Shown piece by piece: positions 25,676-37,764 of a stretch of DNA of 64,000 nt. Origin of the DNA: Dasypus novemcinctus (taxonomy: Eukaryota; Chordata; Mammalia; Cingulata; Dasypodidae); assembly GCF_030445035.2 (NCBI RefSeq), contig NC_080694.1:72369147-72433146 (forward strand). Reading direction: 5' to 3'. The position numbers and the translations under genes were made by a program. Under the pieces are notes generated by a model, which saw nothing but the letters and a program-made list of their open reading frames with translations, had not been told where the DNA came from and did no database searches. The stretch's first letter is position 1, and each line of letters opens with the position of its first letter.

Positions 25676-25775
25676 AAGATGTAGATAAAGGATGTAGACA
25701 TAGATGTAGATGATCGAGATGTAGATATAGATATAGATGATGGCGATGGAGATATCGATATAGAGGATGGAGATG
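25676..25775. repeat. GAT(A/G)(T/G)A minisatellite within OR14J copy A
   Basis: Imperfect six-base units (gatgta, gatata, gatgga) extend over about 100 bp where copy B has ordinary OR sequence ('gatgtggatgtaggagagaac'). On the gene strand it encodes a run of Ile/Tyr/Ser/Asp (IYIYIYISIIYIYVY), replacing the end of TM5 and the start of loop 3. Confidence 0.85.
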
Positions 25776-26375
25776 GAGCAAATGAATACCATCGGAGAAA
25801 TGAAAGCAATCACACAAGTCACTCCAATGTAGTTGGAGCAGGAGAGCTTCAGCAGCTGGGGCACATCACAGAAGAACTGGTGGATGACTTTAGCCTTGCA
25901 GAATGTGATGGAGAATGTGGCTGCTGTGTACAGGATTCCAGAGGCAGCCCCCAGACAAGTACCAGGATCCATGATGAGCACATAGTGCAGAGGGAGGCAG
26001 ATGGCGGCGTTGTGGTCATAAGACATCACCATGAGAATGGCTACCTCAACCCAGGCCAGGGACATGAAGAAGAAAACTTGAAACACGCATTGACCATGGG
26101 AAATATAGCCATCACCCTTCAGGGAAATCAATGGACTGCGGGACAATGACGGAAATGAAGAAGAGGTCCAGGAGGGAAAGGAGCTCTAAGAAGTAATACA
26201 TTGGGGATTGGAGAGCCTGGTCCAATGTGATGATGTTGGTGATGATGAGGCTAACTGCCAAAGCCAATAAGTACAACACCAAGAACAGTAAGGCATGGAC
26301 CATCTGCAGCTCATGGTTGTCAGAAAACCCCATGAGGAGGAATCCATTCATTGTGGTTACATTTTCCAGAACCAT

Positions 26376-27425
26376 TTTGAAGATAGAAAATGTGGAGGTG
26401 GTGACTGGAAGATAAGAAAAAATGGGAAATGCAATGGAAGGACATTATCATATATGTCCTTTCAGTTATTCATCATGGTTTCTTTAGAAATTCCTTATTA
26501 AGCACCATTATGGAGCAGCTGTGCCCTAGGTATTGGGGATCCAGAAATGAAGAGATGTGTTTTTTGCATTGATGGAGCTTATATTCTACACTAGTAAACC
26601 AGTATCTATAGCTGAGTGCACTTTTGGTCAATATCAGTGGCCCTTTTCCAGAAAAAAAATGCTTACATCTGCATTAAAAAAAGTTAATCCATTCCCACAG
26701 GTGAAAACTATCATTTACCTCTAAGTTAGCAACAGAAAAGCAGGGATAAACACTAGGACAGAGAATTCTAAAATTGGGTGGGTTGCATCTTTGTATGGGA
26801 AATAGCTCTATTTTTGCAGTTGGAATGTCTTTTAGAAGAAATAGGACATGAGAAGTTGAAGCATGAGTTAGTTGGTTGAACAGGAGGATACCAAGGTCCT
26901 TTCATGTCCAACAATTCTGCTATTATAAGACGAGCCCCCAGTAATTGTGAACATAACTCCAAAAGATACATAGTTATCCTCCATCCAATTAATATTTTAT
27001 TAATGGCAGATCACCAAAATCTAGAACAAAACACTATTTCAGAAAAAATAATTACATGTTCCTTTCAGATTCAGTGACAATTCTGATTGCCTGGAGTATC
27101 TTCTATATCTACCAACTTTCAATTTCAAATATTCATTTTATTCTACTTCCCTTCACATCACTTATCTTCAGTTCAAGTAATTAAATATTTATTGATGATT
27201 TACTGAATGCAAAGATATTTCCCCAAAGAGAAAAACATAGTGATTATTTTGAAATGGTCTTAATAGTGGAAAAAAATATTCAAATACTCAATAAGCAATT
27301 TGTAAAAGAGTATATGAAGTGATATAGAGTGATATTTCAGAGAAGGGAGAAATCAAATTTAGGTTCCTTGTCATATTTGGGCTTTGTGAATGGGGCCAAG
27401 TGCTCTCCCCTCATTAAAGGAGATC
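26376..27425. other. Upstream flank of OR14J copy A
   Basis: Duplicated intergenic DNA, co-linear with 41,274-42,300. No promoter element or upstream exon could be identified with confidence. Confidence 0.5.
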
Positions 27426-27439
27426 TACCTTCATATTAA

Positions 27440-27650
27440 CTTTATGTTATTAGTAATATTTTGATGATGCTCTTGCTAACTTGTAACAAATATTTCACAA
27501 CAATGCAAGGTATTGCAAGGACTCCATATATGGGAGTCCTGAATGATATTATGCATGTTCATTTTGTAACTTCACAAGTTTTACTATATATTATTGTTTA
27601 TATATATGTTCATGTGTGAATGATATACTTCAAAAATATATATTTATAAA
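27440..27650 (+). mobile_element. L1 3' terminal module, copy A only
   Basis: One copy of the 'tgtaacaaatatttcacaacaatgcaagg...atgatattatgcatg' module that ends the L1s at 21.3 and 52.8 kb. It is flanked by 'agatctaccttcatta' on the left and 'gttctaccctcattaa' on the right, probably a diverged target duplication. Copy B reads straight across near 42,315. Confidence 0.75.
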
Positions 27651-27659
27651 TAGAAGAAA

Positions 27660-28450
27660 GAGTTCTACCCTCATTAAAATACTAATCAGTATATGAGTGT
27701 TGCTGAGTTACTTCATGAGTCCCTCACATTCTTGCATTTTTCCATTCTTCTGTGGGATCTTTATTACTGCTGGGAATCTACTGCATCAATGTCTTTTCAA
27801 ACTTTACTCTAAAACCTGGGAAATCTTGGAGATAATAATCTGGAGAATAGTAAACTTGAGGCCAGCACACCTGCCCCATTCCATATTGACCTGGGAGCAG
27901 CATTCATTAATCAATTAACAGCCTCTTTTCTTTGGTGTGTGTTTCTAACTTGTGGCATCAATCCCTCCTGCTGACACTTAAGTCTTATGCAGCCCCCTAC
28001 CCTTCTCTTCTGTGAAGAATGAAGCTGGCATTTGAGGACACCTTTCCTACATCCTATTGACTGGTTGGGGTCTTCAGTTTAAATATACAAAAAATGGATA
28101 TTAAATTAACTAAAAGAATTTAATCTCTCTTTTTGGCTGACAAGTTTGCCTTTTGTCTCTCAATCTGTCAACATGAAACATAAGACCAATGTGTCTAGAC
28201 CACTCCCAACTCTATCAATCTCGAACAAACTCTCACTGGATAATATAAAGCAGGAGCAGGAGGAAGGAGAGAGCAAGTATGTGTCTCCAACAACATGTTT
28301 TCTTTTCAATGTCCTTTTTCTGTCTTTTTATGGAAGGACTGGTAAGAAGCAGAACAGCATTATTGTCCATACTTAATTTTGATTTTGGGTCATTAAATAT
28401 TTTGATTTTCCAAAACTGTACAAGAACTTGTCAATACAAGGGAAGTCAAA
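27660..28450. other. Duplicated intergenic DNA, no gene
   Basis: Co-linear with 42,320-43,080 in copy B. Short open frames are not shared intact between the two copies, which argues against coding. Confidence 0.6.
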
Positions 28451-28454
28451 AAAA

Positions 28455-28625
28455 CTAAACAATTTTGTGTGTTCATTTCTATGAGACAGACACCATATTA
28501 GAATTATATATTATTTAATCCACACAAGCATTTTATATCTTCTATGAGTTAAGGAATTTGATCTCCATTTTATAAAAAAAATAAAACTGAGGTGTACTTA
28601 AGTAAGAGAATTGGCCTTTCCAATT
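28455..28625 (+). mobile_element. MIR SINE, in duplicon A
   Basis: 'gacagacaccatattagaatt...atttaatccacacaagca...tccattttataaaaaaaataaaactgagg' follows the MIR core. The same element lies at 43,085-43,265 in copy B, so it predates the duplication. Confidence 0.65.
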
Positions 28626-28694
28626 AACACCACTTTCTCATATTAAAAATCTATCAGTATTGGTGAAAAGCAAGCAGGAACATTGGTTTCTTTT

Positions 28695-29059
28695 CTTCTT
28701 TATTTTCTTCTAAGTGTTACATTCAAAAAATATGAGGTCCCCATATACCCCTCACCCCACACACTCCACCCCTCCCACATCAACAACCCCTTCCATCATT
28801 GCAGCACATCCACTGCACCTGGCAAATACATTCTGGAACACAGCTGCATCATATGGACAGTGGTCCAAATTGTAGGCCATACTCTCCCCCAGTCCACCCA
28901 GTGGGCCACGACAGGACACACAATGTCCAGCATCTGTCCCTGCAGTACCACTCAGGACAACTCCAAATCCTGAAAATGCCCCCACACCATATCTCTTCTT
29001 CCATCTCCCTACCATCAGCAGCTACTGTAGCCACCCTCTCCACATCACTACTTAAAATC
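28695..29059 (-). mobile_element. L1 3' end insertion, antisense, copy A only
   Basis: Reverse L1 terminus ('caaaaaatatgaggtccccatata...catccactgcacctggcaaatac'). The exact direct repeat ACATTGGTTTCTTTT at 28,680-28,694 and 29,060-29,074 is the target duplication. Absent from copy B near 43,310. Confidence 0.95.
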
Positions 29060-29074
29060 ACATTGGTTTCTTTT

Positions 29075-29689
29075 AAAGGCACAATACACAGAAAGCGTAT
29101 CTATCCAAGGATATTTCTCTCCCAATGATATCAGGAATTATTTGAAGAAGTGATTCACAGATGCTTTACTGAGTATTGATATATGCATATAAAATATTAA
29201 CCTTTTCCAATTTATTTGTTTTCTTTAATGTGGTTCATTATTGTAATACATTTACATAAATTCAACAAAAGGGTTTTTCTAATCTCCCCATTTTCAGGGA
29301 CGTATGCTTCCTTCCTTGTTAGAATGAACAATCTTGCCTTTTCAAACTCAGTTTGAAGATTATAAGGTTCTGTTAGTTTCCATAAAGTCTTTCCCTCTTT
29401 CCTTACCCAAATTTAGAAAACTCACCACAGCTTTTCTCAGTGTGTGGCCAGTTATCAAAGCTGATTACCAATTGCTGAGCTTTATCACATTTAATAAAAC
29501 AGATCTTTTTAAACATGCTGTTTCCCCTGAGAACTGAGTTCTTTTGGCATCTTCCCCAATGGAAGCCTGAACCAAATGATAAACATATTTCATTTACCCT
29601 ACCGACATGGGACCTGGGACTTGGGGACCTTGAAACTTCACAGAGGAGGAATAGTTTAGTAGGACAGGGTTTGGGTGTTCTTCGCTCAG
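29075..29689. other. Duplicated intergenic DNA, no gene
   Basis: Co-linear with 43,320-43,935 in copy B. No repeat or coding signal assigned. Confidence 0.6.
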
Positions 29690-29880
29690 GGCTCTCAGAC
29701 TTTAATAGATCTGTGAATCTCCTGGAGACCCATTACATCATCAGAACCACCATGCCCAGGAAGAAACTCAGGTTCAGTGGATCCTGGTGGTGCCCAGGTA
29801 CTTGGATTTCTAACAAGCTCTCAGGTGGTGCTAAGGCTGCTGGTCTGAGGCCACACCTGGAGACATGTTTCACTAATCAT
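29690..29880 (+). mobile_element. MER20-like hAT element, duplicon A
   Basis: 'ctctcagactttaatagatctgtgaatc...cctggaga', 'caggttcagtggatcctgg' and 'tttctaacaagctctcaggtggtgctaaggctgctggtc' follow the MER20 consensus order. Its partner in copy B is at 43,935-44,120, so it predates the duplication. Confidence 0.75.
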
Positions 29881-30534
29881 CCAGTATTTCTGAAAGAAGA
29901 CAGAAAATTCCTATGAAAAAGTTTATATGAATGAATCTCTAATGAAGACAGCCCAGAAAACTAGAACACAGTGTTTATTTAATTTTTATGCTCGAAATTT
30001 AGAACTATCATCAAGCCTCAGATATGCAGTGGTTATCAAACATCAGTCACAATCATATGAACATCTTTTAAAAGATCTCTAAAATAACCTTGCAAGAGTA
30101 ACTGAGAATATCATAAGGTGGCCCTGGTCATTAAAATGTATTATTAAAGTCTTTGCTGCACATTTATAAGTACTTAGGAATTAATGTAAGTCCACAAATT
30201 TTGTTCTGCAATTTCTGAGTTCTCTAATCCACTTTTTGGGTATTTTTTCAGTAATAATTAAAGGAGGACAGAATAACATTACATTTTCTGCATTTTAAAT
30301 TTTCTTTAAATTAAAATTAAGAAAGATTAAGTTATTGAGCTTAGGTTTTGAAAATACTTTTTACAGGTTTTTTAATATTTCCTCATTCCTTAGTAAAATT
30401 ACTATGTAATTCTATACTGCTCCCAGTCTGTTTTACCCAGTTTCGCCAACATGGGAATTTTTCATTTGTTGTATCTTGTGTTAAATATGAGAAGGCCTAT
30501 TGTATCGTATTTAAGCAGAACGATCAAGTCTGAA

Positions 30535-30705
30535 TTCTAGTTTTACCTTTAACCTCAGTGAGGTGGCTTCAATTAGTACTGCATCATTCTAAACTTCTGA
30601 CTTCTCATCTGTAAAATGAGAATATTGTTGGCTGAATTTTCCATATAAAATGCTCAGCTTATGACTATAAAGTAATAAGTCAGCCCTTGAAGATAAGTCT
30701 CATCA
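30535..30705 (-). mobile_element. MIR SINE, antisense
   Basis: 'cttctgacttctcatctgtaaaatgagaatattg' with a preceding 'ctagttttacctttaacctcagtg' is the reverse-oriented MIR core. Confidence 0.75.
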
Positions 30706-30829
30706 TCATTAATGCCTTATTTAAGTTTTGTCACAAAATCTTCCAGAAAATTTTAAAGGCTTAATATTTTCCATTTCATTTTATAAGGCCAAAATGACCT
30801 CAATGACAAAATCTGACATGGAAAAAAGA

Positions 30830-32155
30830 GAAAAATAACTTTTATCATCCCAATAGATTCAGAAAAACATTTGAGAAAGTTCAATGTCCATTCATGATGA
30901 AACCACTAAATTATCAGCACTCTCAGAAAATAAGGAAACTTTTCCTCTGATAAAGAGTATGTACATCATGAAATGATTACCCTGTGAGTTGAGGAATAAG
31001 AGAAGAAGACCCCTACCATATTTTACTCAACAGTAAAGTAAAAAAACAAAACTAAACTAAAATCAAGTTATAAAATTTGGAAATAGATGTCATGGATGAG
31101 TATAAAATAGAAAACAAATTATATTCAAATTATTAGAAATAATTAATATAGAGATAATTTAATAAATTATAGAAACCATACAAATTTTAGTAGCCTCAAA
31201 AGCTCTAAATATCTAGACATGCATCTAATTGAACTTTTAAAAAACCTCTATATTGAATACTACAAAACATTGTTCAAAATTAATGTAGACATATAAATTT
31301 GGGATTACAGCACTTTCATAAATTAGAAGTTACAATATTGATAAATGTCAATTCTCTCCAAATAGATCTACAAATTCCATGTAATCCTTATTAAAACTCT
31401 TCCATTGTTCTTTTTGTGTAAATTGGCAAGAAGTTCCTATAATCAACATATAAACACCCAGCACCAAAACAACAATGACCAGAAGAAGAACAAAGCTGGA
31501 GAAATTACACCACTAGATATCAAAATTTATAAAGCTATGATCATTAAATAGAATAGTTATACAGAATCAGGTATCCAAAATCAGAATGACATGTATCCCA
31601 TCAACAGAATTACGATAAATTTGCCACTGCAAGGTAGTTGGGTAAGGATGGTCTTTCCAATTAAACTACTTTGGGACAAATGAATATTCATATGAAAAAG
31701 ACTATGCTGATCACAAGTTAATTTCAGATGCATCTAGACCTAAATGTGCAATGTGAAACTATGTATTACCTGAAAAAAAATACCTGCAAGACCATGTTTC
31801 AGGCAAAGACTTTTTTTTCTGGATGCGAAATGTAGAAACCAGAAAAACAAAGATAATTAAATTGGACCCCACCAAAAGTGAGAAATTTTTAATTTAAAAT
31901 ATTTTCTGAATTTTAAAATTTATTGATAAACTTTACTAATTTTAAATGTTTAAAATTCTCTGTAAAGGAAATTTGAATTCCCAACCAATCTTTTAAAAGT
32001 GTTTCATCTTACTAATATTCAGGGAATATAAATTATATAGGCAATGAGAGGCCATCAGAAAGTATTAGAAAACTTTTGAAATTTAATGATGAAATATTAT
32101 TTGTCAAAAATGTGGGAAGCAGCTGAACAGGCACTTGATGGTAATTTACAATCTT
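30830..32155 (+). mobile_element. Old L1 ORF2 relic, sense
   Basis: Eroded ORF2 reverse-transcriptase and C-terminal text: 'atcccaatagattcagaaaaacatttgagaaagttcaatgtcca' (the DAEKAFDKIQHPF motif region) and 'aaacacccagcaccaaaacaacaatgaccagaag'. Later come 'ttggaccccaccaaaagtgag' and 'gaggccatcagaaag'. No open frame remains. An old eutherian L1M-type copy. Confidence 0.7.
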
Positions 32156-33100
32156 ATTTAATCATTCCCAAAACCATTCTAAACATTGATGCCGTGTCAC
32201 ACTGAACCAGGAGTAGGACACACCCCAAAAGAAGGATTAGGGGGTGATCCTGCCACGACTACCTCAAACTGCCTCAAAATGGGGCTGGTGGATTCTGAAG
32301 ACAGAGGCCCTAAATGTCAGGTTGCTCAGTCCTTGCATGTCATAGGTGGACTGATTCCAGAGAGCTGCCTCTCCCTGGCAATAGACAGTGATATTAGTTA
32401 CAGATTATGAGATGATGATAAGAAATTCACTTGATATGAGCACACCTGTGACAACCTCTCCTAAGATTAAGTAGGGCTGGGAGACAACAGTGGCTGAAAA
32501 CCAAAGGCAAGTTTAGGGAAAACATCTGGGTATGTGCTCCTTTCTCAAAACAAGATGGACCTGGGCAGGCAGCATTTAAGGTTATAGTGCCTAAAGCTGG
32601 TTGTGCTTCCGAGGAGTTATGTGGAGGTTCACCTGATGGGCAGGGAGTGGGGGACAGGTCTACACTAGCATGAGATCAATTCTTGCTCAGGTAAGAGATG
32701 CTATACTAATCATACAATTGACAGAATAATTATCTAACTTAAACTTAGGGAAAAATCAGAAAATAGCAAACTGAGTAAAAAGTGATACAGAAATACATGC
32801 AGTAGCAGATATTATTGAAATGAACACCTAACAATGACATAGGGGATTAAACATTTTTCTGTAAAATATTATCAAAGTGTGAAATTTCTGGCAAAATGTC
32901 CTAAGAATAAATCTTACAATGTACCAGTTAATATTATTTTGATTGAAAAGGGACTAAAATGACAGATGTGTTAAAAAAATCTAATAAAGGAATAGATATG
33001 TAACTTTACACCAAGATATTTGAAAAATTAGTTGATAGGGTTTATTAACTAAGGAAGTAAAGGAAAACAAGCTGAATTCCTTACTTATGCATTCTGAGAA
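32156..33100. other. No gene recognised
   Basis: Intergenic. A GC-richer stretch at 32,190-32,660 has a 74-codon plus-strand frame without recognisable motifs. Confidence 0.5.
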
Positions 33101-33104
33101 TGCT

Positions 33105-33430
33105 TCTACCTCTGGACTTTGCACATTCTGTTTTCTCTGCAGAGAATATTATTCCCCAAATGTCCACTTGGTCAATTCTTTCCTTTAAGTTTCTTTAACA
33201 TACTGTGTTATTAGTAAAGGCGTTACTGTATCAGATGACCTACTTCCTGCCCTGTCTCACTTGCTCTCTTTTCTTCTATCGTATCTAAAAGAGCACGTTT
33301 ACATGTTTAATATTAATGACTTCTCTCCACAGTAGACTATGAGGATGGAAATTTGTGTAGTTTCTCACTTCTAAATTTTACCTTGGATTTCAAATAAATG
33401 AAATTGAGTGGTTGATGAATGAAAGAATAA
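33105..33430 (+). mobile_element. L2 LINE 3' fragment, sense
   Basis: 'tacctctggactttgcacattctgttttctctgcagagaatattattcccca' and the final 'tggttgatgaatgaaagaa' follow the L2 3' end. Confidence 0.75.
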
Positions 33431-33544
33431 AAAATATCTGGGATCTTAATACATAAAAAAACATAACATGCAAGTCAACATCCAATATAATGAAAAGCTT
33501 ATCAACAGCGAAATAGACAGCATTTCTTAAATATGTAAAGGTTT

Positions 33545-33960
33545 GAGGCAGACTGCTGCTTTGGTGAACTCCAGAAATAATCATGCCTTCCAATCATCAC
33601 GTCCATTGCACAATGACTCTGGACTTGGCCACGTGACAAGTTAAATCAATATGATAGGTTCAAGCAAAGGCTTAATATGACTTGCACATGGGGCCTATAT
33701 CTGGAAACATTTGTTCTTTGGATTATCCTTGGGATCAGACCAACCAAGCCAAGCAACAATAAGAAGTGGGATTCTTTGGAGAACCAAGGACCAACAGCTC
33801 CATCTGAACTTTCAGTGAAAATCTTATACTAACATGCTTGGGTAAGAGCCAAGTTGATTCTACCAAGCTTTGAAAAACAAATAAGTATTGTTGTGTTAAT
33901 TCATTGAATTTTGCTTGGCTTATTATGGAGAAGTATACAACTGAAACAGATGTTTTACTA
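33545..33960 (+). repeat. Possible ancient LTR fossil (MaLR-like)
   Basis: 'ggacttggccacgtgacaagttaaatcaatatgat' and 'gcaaaggcttaatatgacttg', ending 'gcttattatggagaagtatacaactgaaacag', resembles the layout of old mammalian MaLR-type LTRs. Very diverged. Family uncertain. Confidence 0.35.
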
Positions 33961-33984
33961 AAGCCTAGCAGAAAATATGTATTC

Positions 33985-34400
33985 AGTGAGATCAAGATAG
34001 GACTACGAGTGTCATGCTTCTATTCAACATTGTCTGATGGTTTTAGCTACCATCAGACATTACGGCAAAAAAAATAAAGCATAGTTACAGGGATTTCAAT
34101 GGGATAAAAAGGTTTCCTTAATTACAGAAAATAAATTTGCCTACATAGAATTACTCTAAGAATGTACACATAAAACATTAGAAAAATGAGATAATTTAGT
34201 ACATTTCTTGGGTCAAAGATTAAATTTAATTCTGTATGCCAGAAAAAAGAAAGAAATGTATTTTTAATGTAATTTTAATAACTACTCAAATAAAACTTTC
34301 CAGAAGCAAATCTAATAGAGCATAAAAACAACTTTACAGAGAATATAATACTTTACTGAAAGGCTTTAAAGAAGATCTATGTAATTAAGGGCATTCACCA
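33985..34400 (+). mobile_element. Old L1 ORF2 relic, sense
   Basis: 'agtgagatcaagataggactacgagtgtcatgcttctattcaacattgt' corresponds to the SGTRQGCPLSPLLFNIV region of ORF2. Later 'aatctaatagagcataaaaacaactttacagagaat' fits the following segment. Strongly eroded. Confidence 0.55.
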
Positions 34401-35365
34401 TGATAATGGTTGTAGAGATAATGGCTTTACTATGTGATTTCCTTTGTTGATATGTAGATTCAATACAGTTCCATCTTGTACAGCAAGTAGGACTCTGCTG
34501 TGGTAGCATAAGGTTAGATATAGCAGTGGAAGAGAAGAGAGGGTCTAGAAGCGACTCTCTCATAAATGGACATCACCAAGAAGTGAACCGTATGGAGACA
34601 ATTAGTTATCCATATCAAGAAAAGAAAAATAAGTAGATTGAAATCTTCCTGAATTCTAATTAAAAAATCTGTTTCAGATAGAATAAAGTTTTAAGTATTA
34701 AAGTCAAAATTTTACAACTTTAAAAAGTAGCTATTAGTGATTATCTTTATGACTTTGGGATCATGTAGGAAATAATTTGTAATAAAAGACATAATGAGTA
34801 TCAACCATAAATAAATGTCTAATTTTAATATATCCAACAAACTAAAATTAGTATATATGTGCACCTCAGAAGAAACCATAAAGTGAGTAAAAGTGAAGCT
34901 ACAGAATGGGGAGGGATATGTGCCATTGTGTTAAGTGACAATGTTTAGTAATCTAAAGATACAAATAATTCTTGCAATTCTAAAGGAAAAGGAAATGACA
35001 CAAATAAAAATAACCACAAGTCCATGAATAGGCTAAAATGGCAATAAACACACAAATAAATATGCAACACATTGTTATTTTATACCTACAAGTATTGTCA
35101 GAGTAATACTAAGCAAAATGGTAAAGCTATGATGTCTTTTTTGCAAAGTTGGTGAGGGTTCAAATTGTTGAAACACCTTTGGAGTACAATTTCACAATAG
35201 ATAGCAAAGTTTTAGATGGTAAAGGAGAAGCATGGCATTTTGGAGAATATATAGTGGGTGTGTTTTGGGGAACATGAAGGAGGAAAAGGAGCCTCTCATA
35301 ATGTATTAAAGAAAATAAGCATTTTTTGTATTTACTTACATCTTTTAAAAACTTTGCAATCAAAT
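34401..35365. other. No gene recognised
   Basis: AT-rich intergenic DNA, possibly further old L1 remnants. No supportable call. Confidence 0.4.
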
Positions 35366-35369
35366 ATTA

Positions 35370-35550
35370 AAAACTGTATTAGTAAAGAAGGATGTTGTTA
35401 ATGTGGAAAAATATGTGAGGAGCAGGGAGTGGGACATTTTGGAATCCTCCATATTTTTAATTTAACATTTATGTAATCTAAGTATATTTTTTAAAATTTT
35501 GAAAAGCATATTATAATAAATAAATAAATAAACAAACAAACAAACAAAAT
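35370..35550 (+). mobile_element. L1 3' end fragment, sense
   Basis: 'aaggatgttgttaatgtggaaaaatatgtgaggagcagggagtgggaca' and 'tttaacatttatgtaatctaagtat', then an AAAT/AAAC tail, is the same L1 terminus as at 48.0 and 63.1 kb. Very short 5'-truncated insert. Confidence 0.85.
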
Positions 35551-35577
35551 TATCCCCACACCTTAAGATAAACTGTA

Positions 35578-36008
35578 TGTTAGGATTTTCCAGGGAATCA
35601 GAACTGGCAGGACTGATTGATTGTTTGATTTAACCTTACTTATTATAGAAATTACCTTACTCACGATTGGGGATTGAGAAGTCTGAATTCTGCAGGACAG
35701 TCTGATGAAGGTTTTGATGAATTCCCAGGAGAAGCTGGCTGAATGAAGGAGAGCTTGAGAGTCTTCTTTATGACTGCTGAAATCCCACTTCTCCCTTTAA
35801 GGACTTCAACTGATTGGATGAGATTTCTCTCATTGCTGAAGGCAATCTCCTTTGTTAATTGTATGTGTAATCAGCCAAGATACAGTCAATTAAGTAATAC
35901 CTTAAATCCATGAAGTATCCTCACTGTCACAATCTGGCCAGTGCTTGCTTGACCAAACAACTGGACACCATAACCAAGCCAAACTGACCCATGAACTGAA
36001 CCATCACG
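35578..36008 (+). repeat. Dispersed repeat, possible solo LTR fossil
   Basis: Starts TGTTAGGATTTTCCAGGGAA and ends CTGAACCATCAC, with 'ttcaactgattggatgag' and 'gaccaaacaactggacaccata' inside. A common mammalian dispersed repeat of LTR-like size and ends. I recognise the pattern but cannot name the family. Old. Confidence 0.5.
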
Positions 36009-36289
36009 GTCCACCATTTATCAACCTATCACATACAGGACTCCTTGAACCATACTTAATCTCTAAATAAAAACAAGAGCAATCACACTTTCACCTAACA
36101 CAATTGAATTATCCTGCTTACAATCAGAAACACACTCTTTCCCCAGAAGAGAATGTAAATCCTTGAGTACTACTCACTCTTGAACTTTATATACTATAAC
36201 TTAAATATATGACATAAAGTTACCACAACTTATGTTGTACATGAGAAAGGGATAAGATGAGGAAGAAAACAAGATATTATATATATATA

Positions 36290-36333
36290 TGATTTCTTTA
36301 CCTCTCTCTTTATATCTATTTTTCACCCATCTG

Positions 36334-36424
<91 letters not shown>

Positions 36425-36440
36425 CTCTCTCTCTCTATCA
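36290..36440. repeat. Long (CT)n microsatellite
   Basis: Almost perfect CT dinucleotide run from about 36,338 to 36,420, with imperfect CT units up to 36,440. It produces a Leu/Ser-repeat frame with no coding meaning. Confidence 0.97.
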
Positions 36441-36559
36441 TCTACAACCCTTCATAACAAGACAAAGGAAGAAATACTCATGACCATTACAATCCTAATT
36501 TCTGCAACTTGTTTCATGGTCAAGATCATATTTATAACTCCCTTCCTCCACTAGCCATT

Positions 36560-36655
36560 CCATATTGATTTTTCAGGGCATAGCAGGTATTGAACCCATG
36601 ACTTCATACATGGGAAGCAGGCTTGGAATCCCTGAGTCTCATCCATTCACCATTA
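36560..36655 (-). mobile_element. tRNA-derived SINE head, antisense fragment
   Basis: The complement contains GTCATGGGTTCAATACCTGC, a Pol III B-box-like motif, and 'tcatacatgggaagcaggc' matches the head of armadillo DAS-type SINEs in reverse. Truncated. Confidence 0.55.
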
Positions 36656-37230
36656 CATATTTCTTTTATTCTCAGCAAACAACCTAGCTGGCTGTGCTTC
36701 TTTGCCTGGGGGGGGGAGGGGGAGGGCGGGGAGACTTCATTCCTGAGGGTCATGGGCCAATAGTAGTCCAGTCTGGATTGGGTAGTTGCAGTTTTCCTTG
36801 ACTTTAATCACTGGGCATGGTAGTACTAAGAGACATTCTGGGGTGATTCCCTGTGCTCCAGGCAAACTCTTTTTCCTCCTTTGTACTGGTGCAGCCTTAA
36901 TTCCTCCTGAAAATCAGGATCAGTCAGTTAATACAGTAAATTCCTTCTTTGCCTGTTGATTCAGAGGTGCGAGGAACCTAAAGTGGTCAGGTGGCAGTCT
37001 TGACTTCCACTTAAGTAAAATCATTCTTCTGTCTCCTCATATTGGGAATAAGACTTGCAGACAAGCAGAACTTTACATCATCAGGAGAGAGGAAAATTTT
37101 TTCTAGTGGATCAATAGTGGTAATTATGAGTTATGCAGCTCCCAAATCAACCTCTTGCTTCCTGAACCGTGAATCCAGGAAGGACCAGCACCATGAAGTG
37201 GATGCTGATTTAAAACCTGTGCAACCTCTT
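36656..37230. other. Unassigned, repeat-like; contains a G-rich tract
   Basis: Unfamiliar sequence with long C/T-rich stretches. A G-rich tract at 36,709-36,733 has several G-runs. The base composition and absence of a long frame suggest an eroded interspersed element, but I cannot name it. Confidence 0.35.
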
Positions 37231-37234
37231 GGAG

Positions 37235-37760
37235 AACATTCATCTGCTCCATGAGATATAAGCCCCCTCTCCATTAGAGGCAGAGTGGGCATTATCATCC
37301 CATAATCCTCAGGATTGGGAAATGAACAATGCACTAGATAGACTTGGTGTTGTTCTACTAAAGTCTTACTGTTATGCTAACAATGAAAGAACTTCTATCA
37401 TTGATATGGAGGCTGTGACCAACATATGTTCTGAGGGAAGGGAGAGGGAAAATAGGAGTCATATGGGGACATTTTCAGAATGTTGGAATTGCCCTGAATT
37501 ATGTTGCAATGACAGGCCAATATATATCTTGTCATAATTTACAAAATTGTGCATGAGAGAGTTTAAACTATAATGTAAACTATAATCCACACTTAGTGGC
37601 AGTTCTCCAATAAGTTTTCATCAATTGTAACAAATACACCACACTAATAAAGGATGTTTTTAATGTGGGAAAGTGTGGGAGGGGTAGGGAGTACAGTTTA
37701 TGAGAACCCCCTAAATATTTATGTAGCATTTAGGTAATTTAAGTATCTTCAAAAAAAAAA
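37235..37760 (+). mobile_element. L1 3' UTR fragment, sense
   Basis: 'ccatgagatataagccccctctcc...cattatcatcccataatcc', 'gtaaactataatccacacttagtgg' and 'aacaaatacaccacactaataaagg' match the last 500 bases of the L1s at 47.5 and 62.6 kb. Ends with an A run. Confidence 0.85.
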
Positions 37761-37764
37761 ATGA

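Noticed and set aside
36289-36483. Leu/Ser-repeat frame
   Set aside because: It is the translation of a CT microsatellite.
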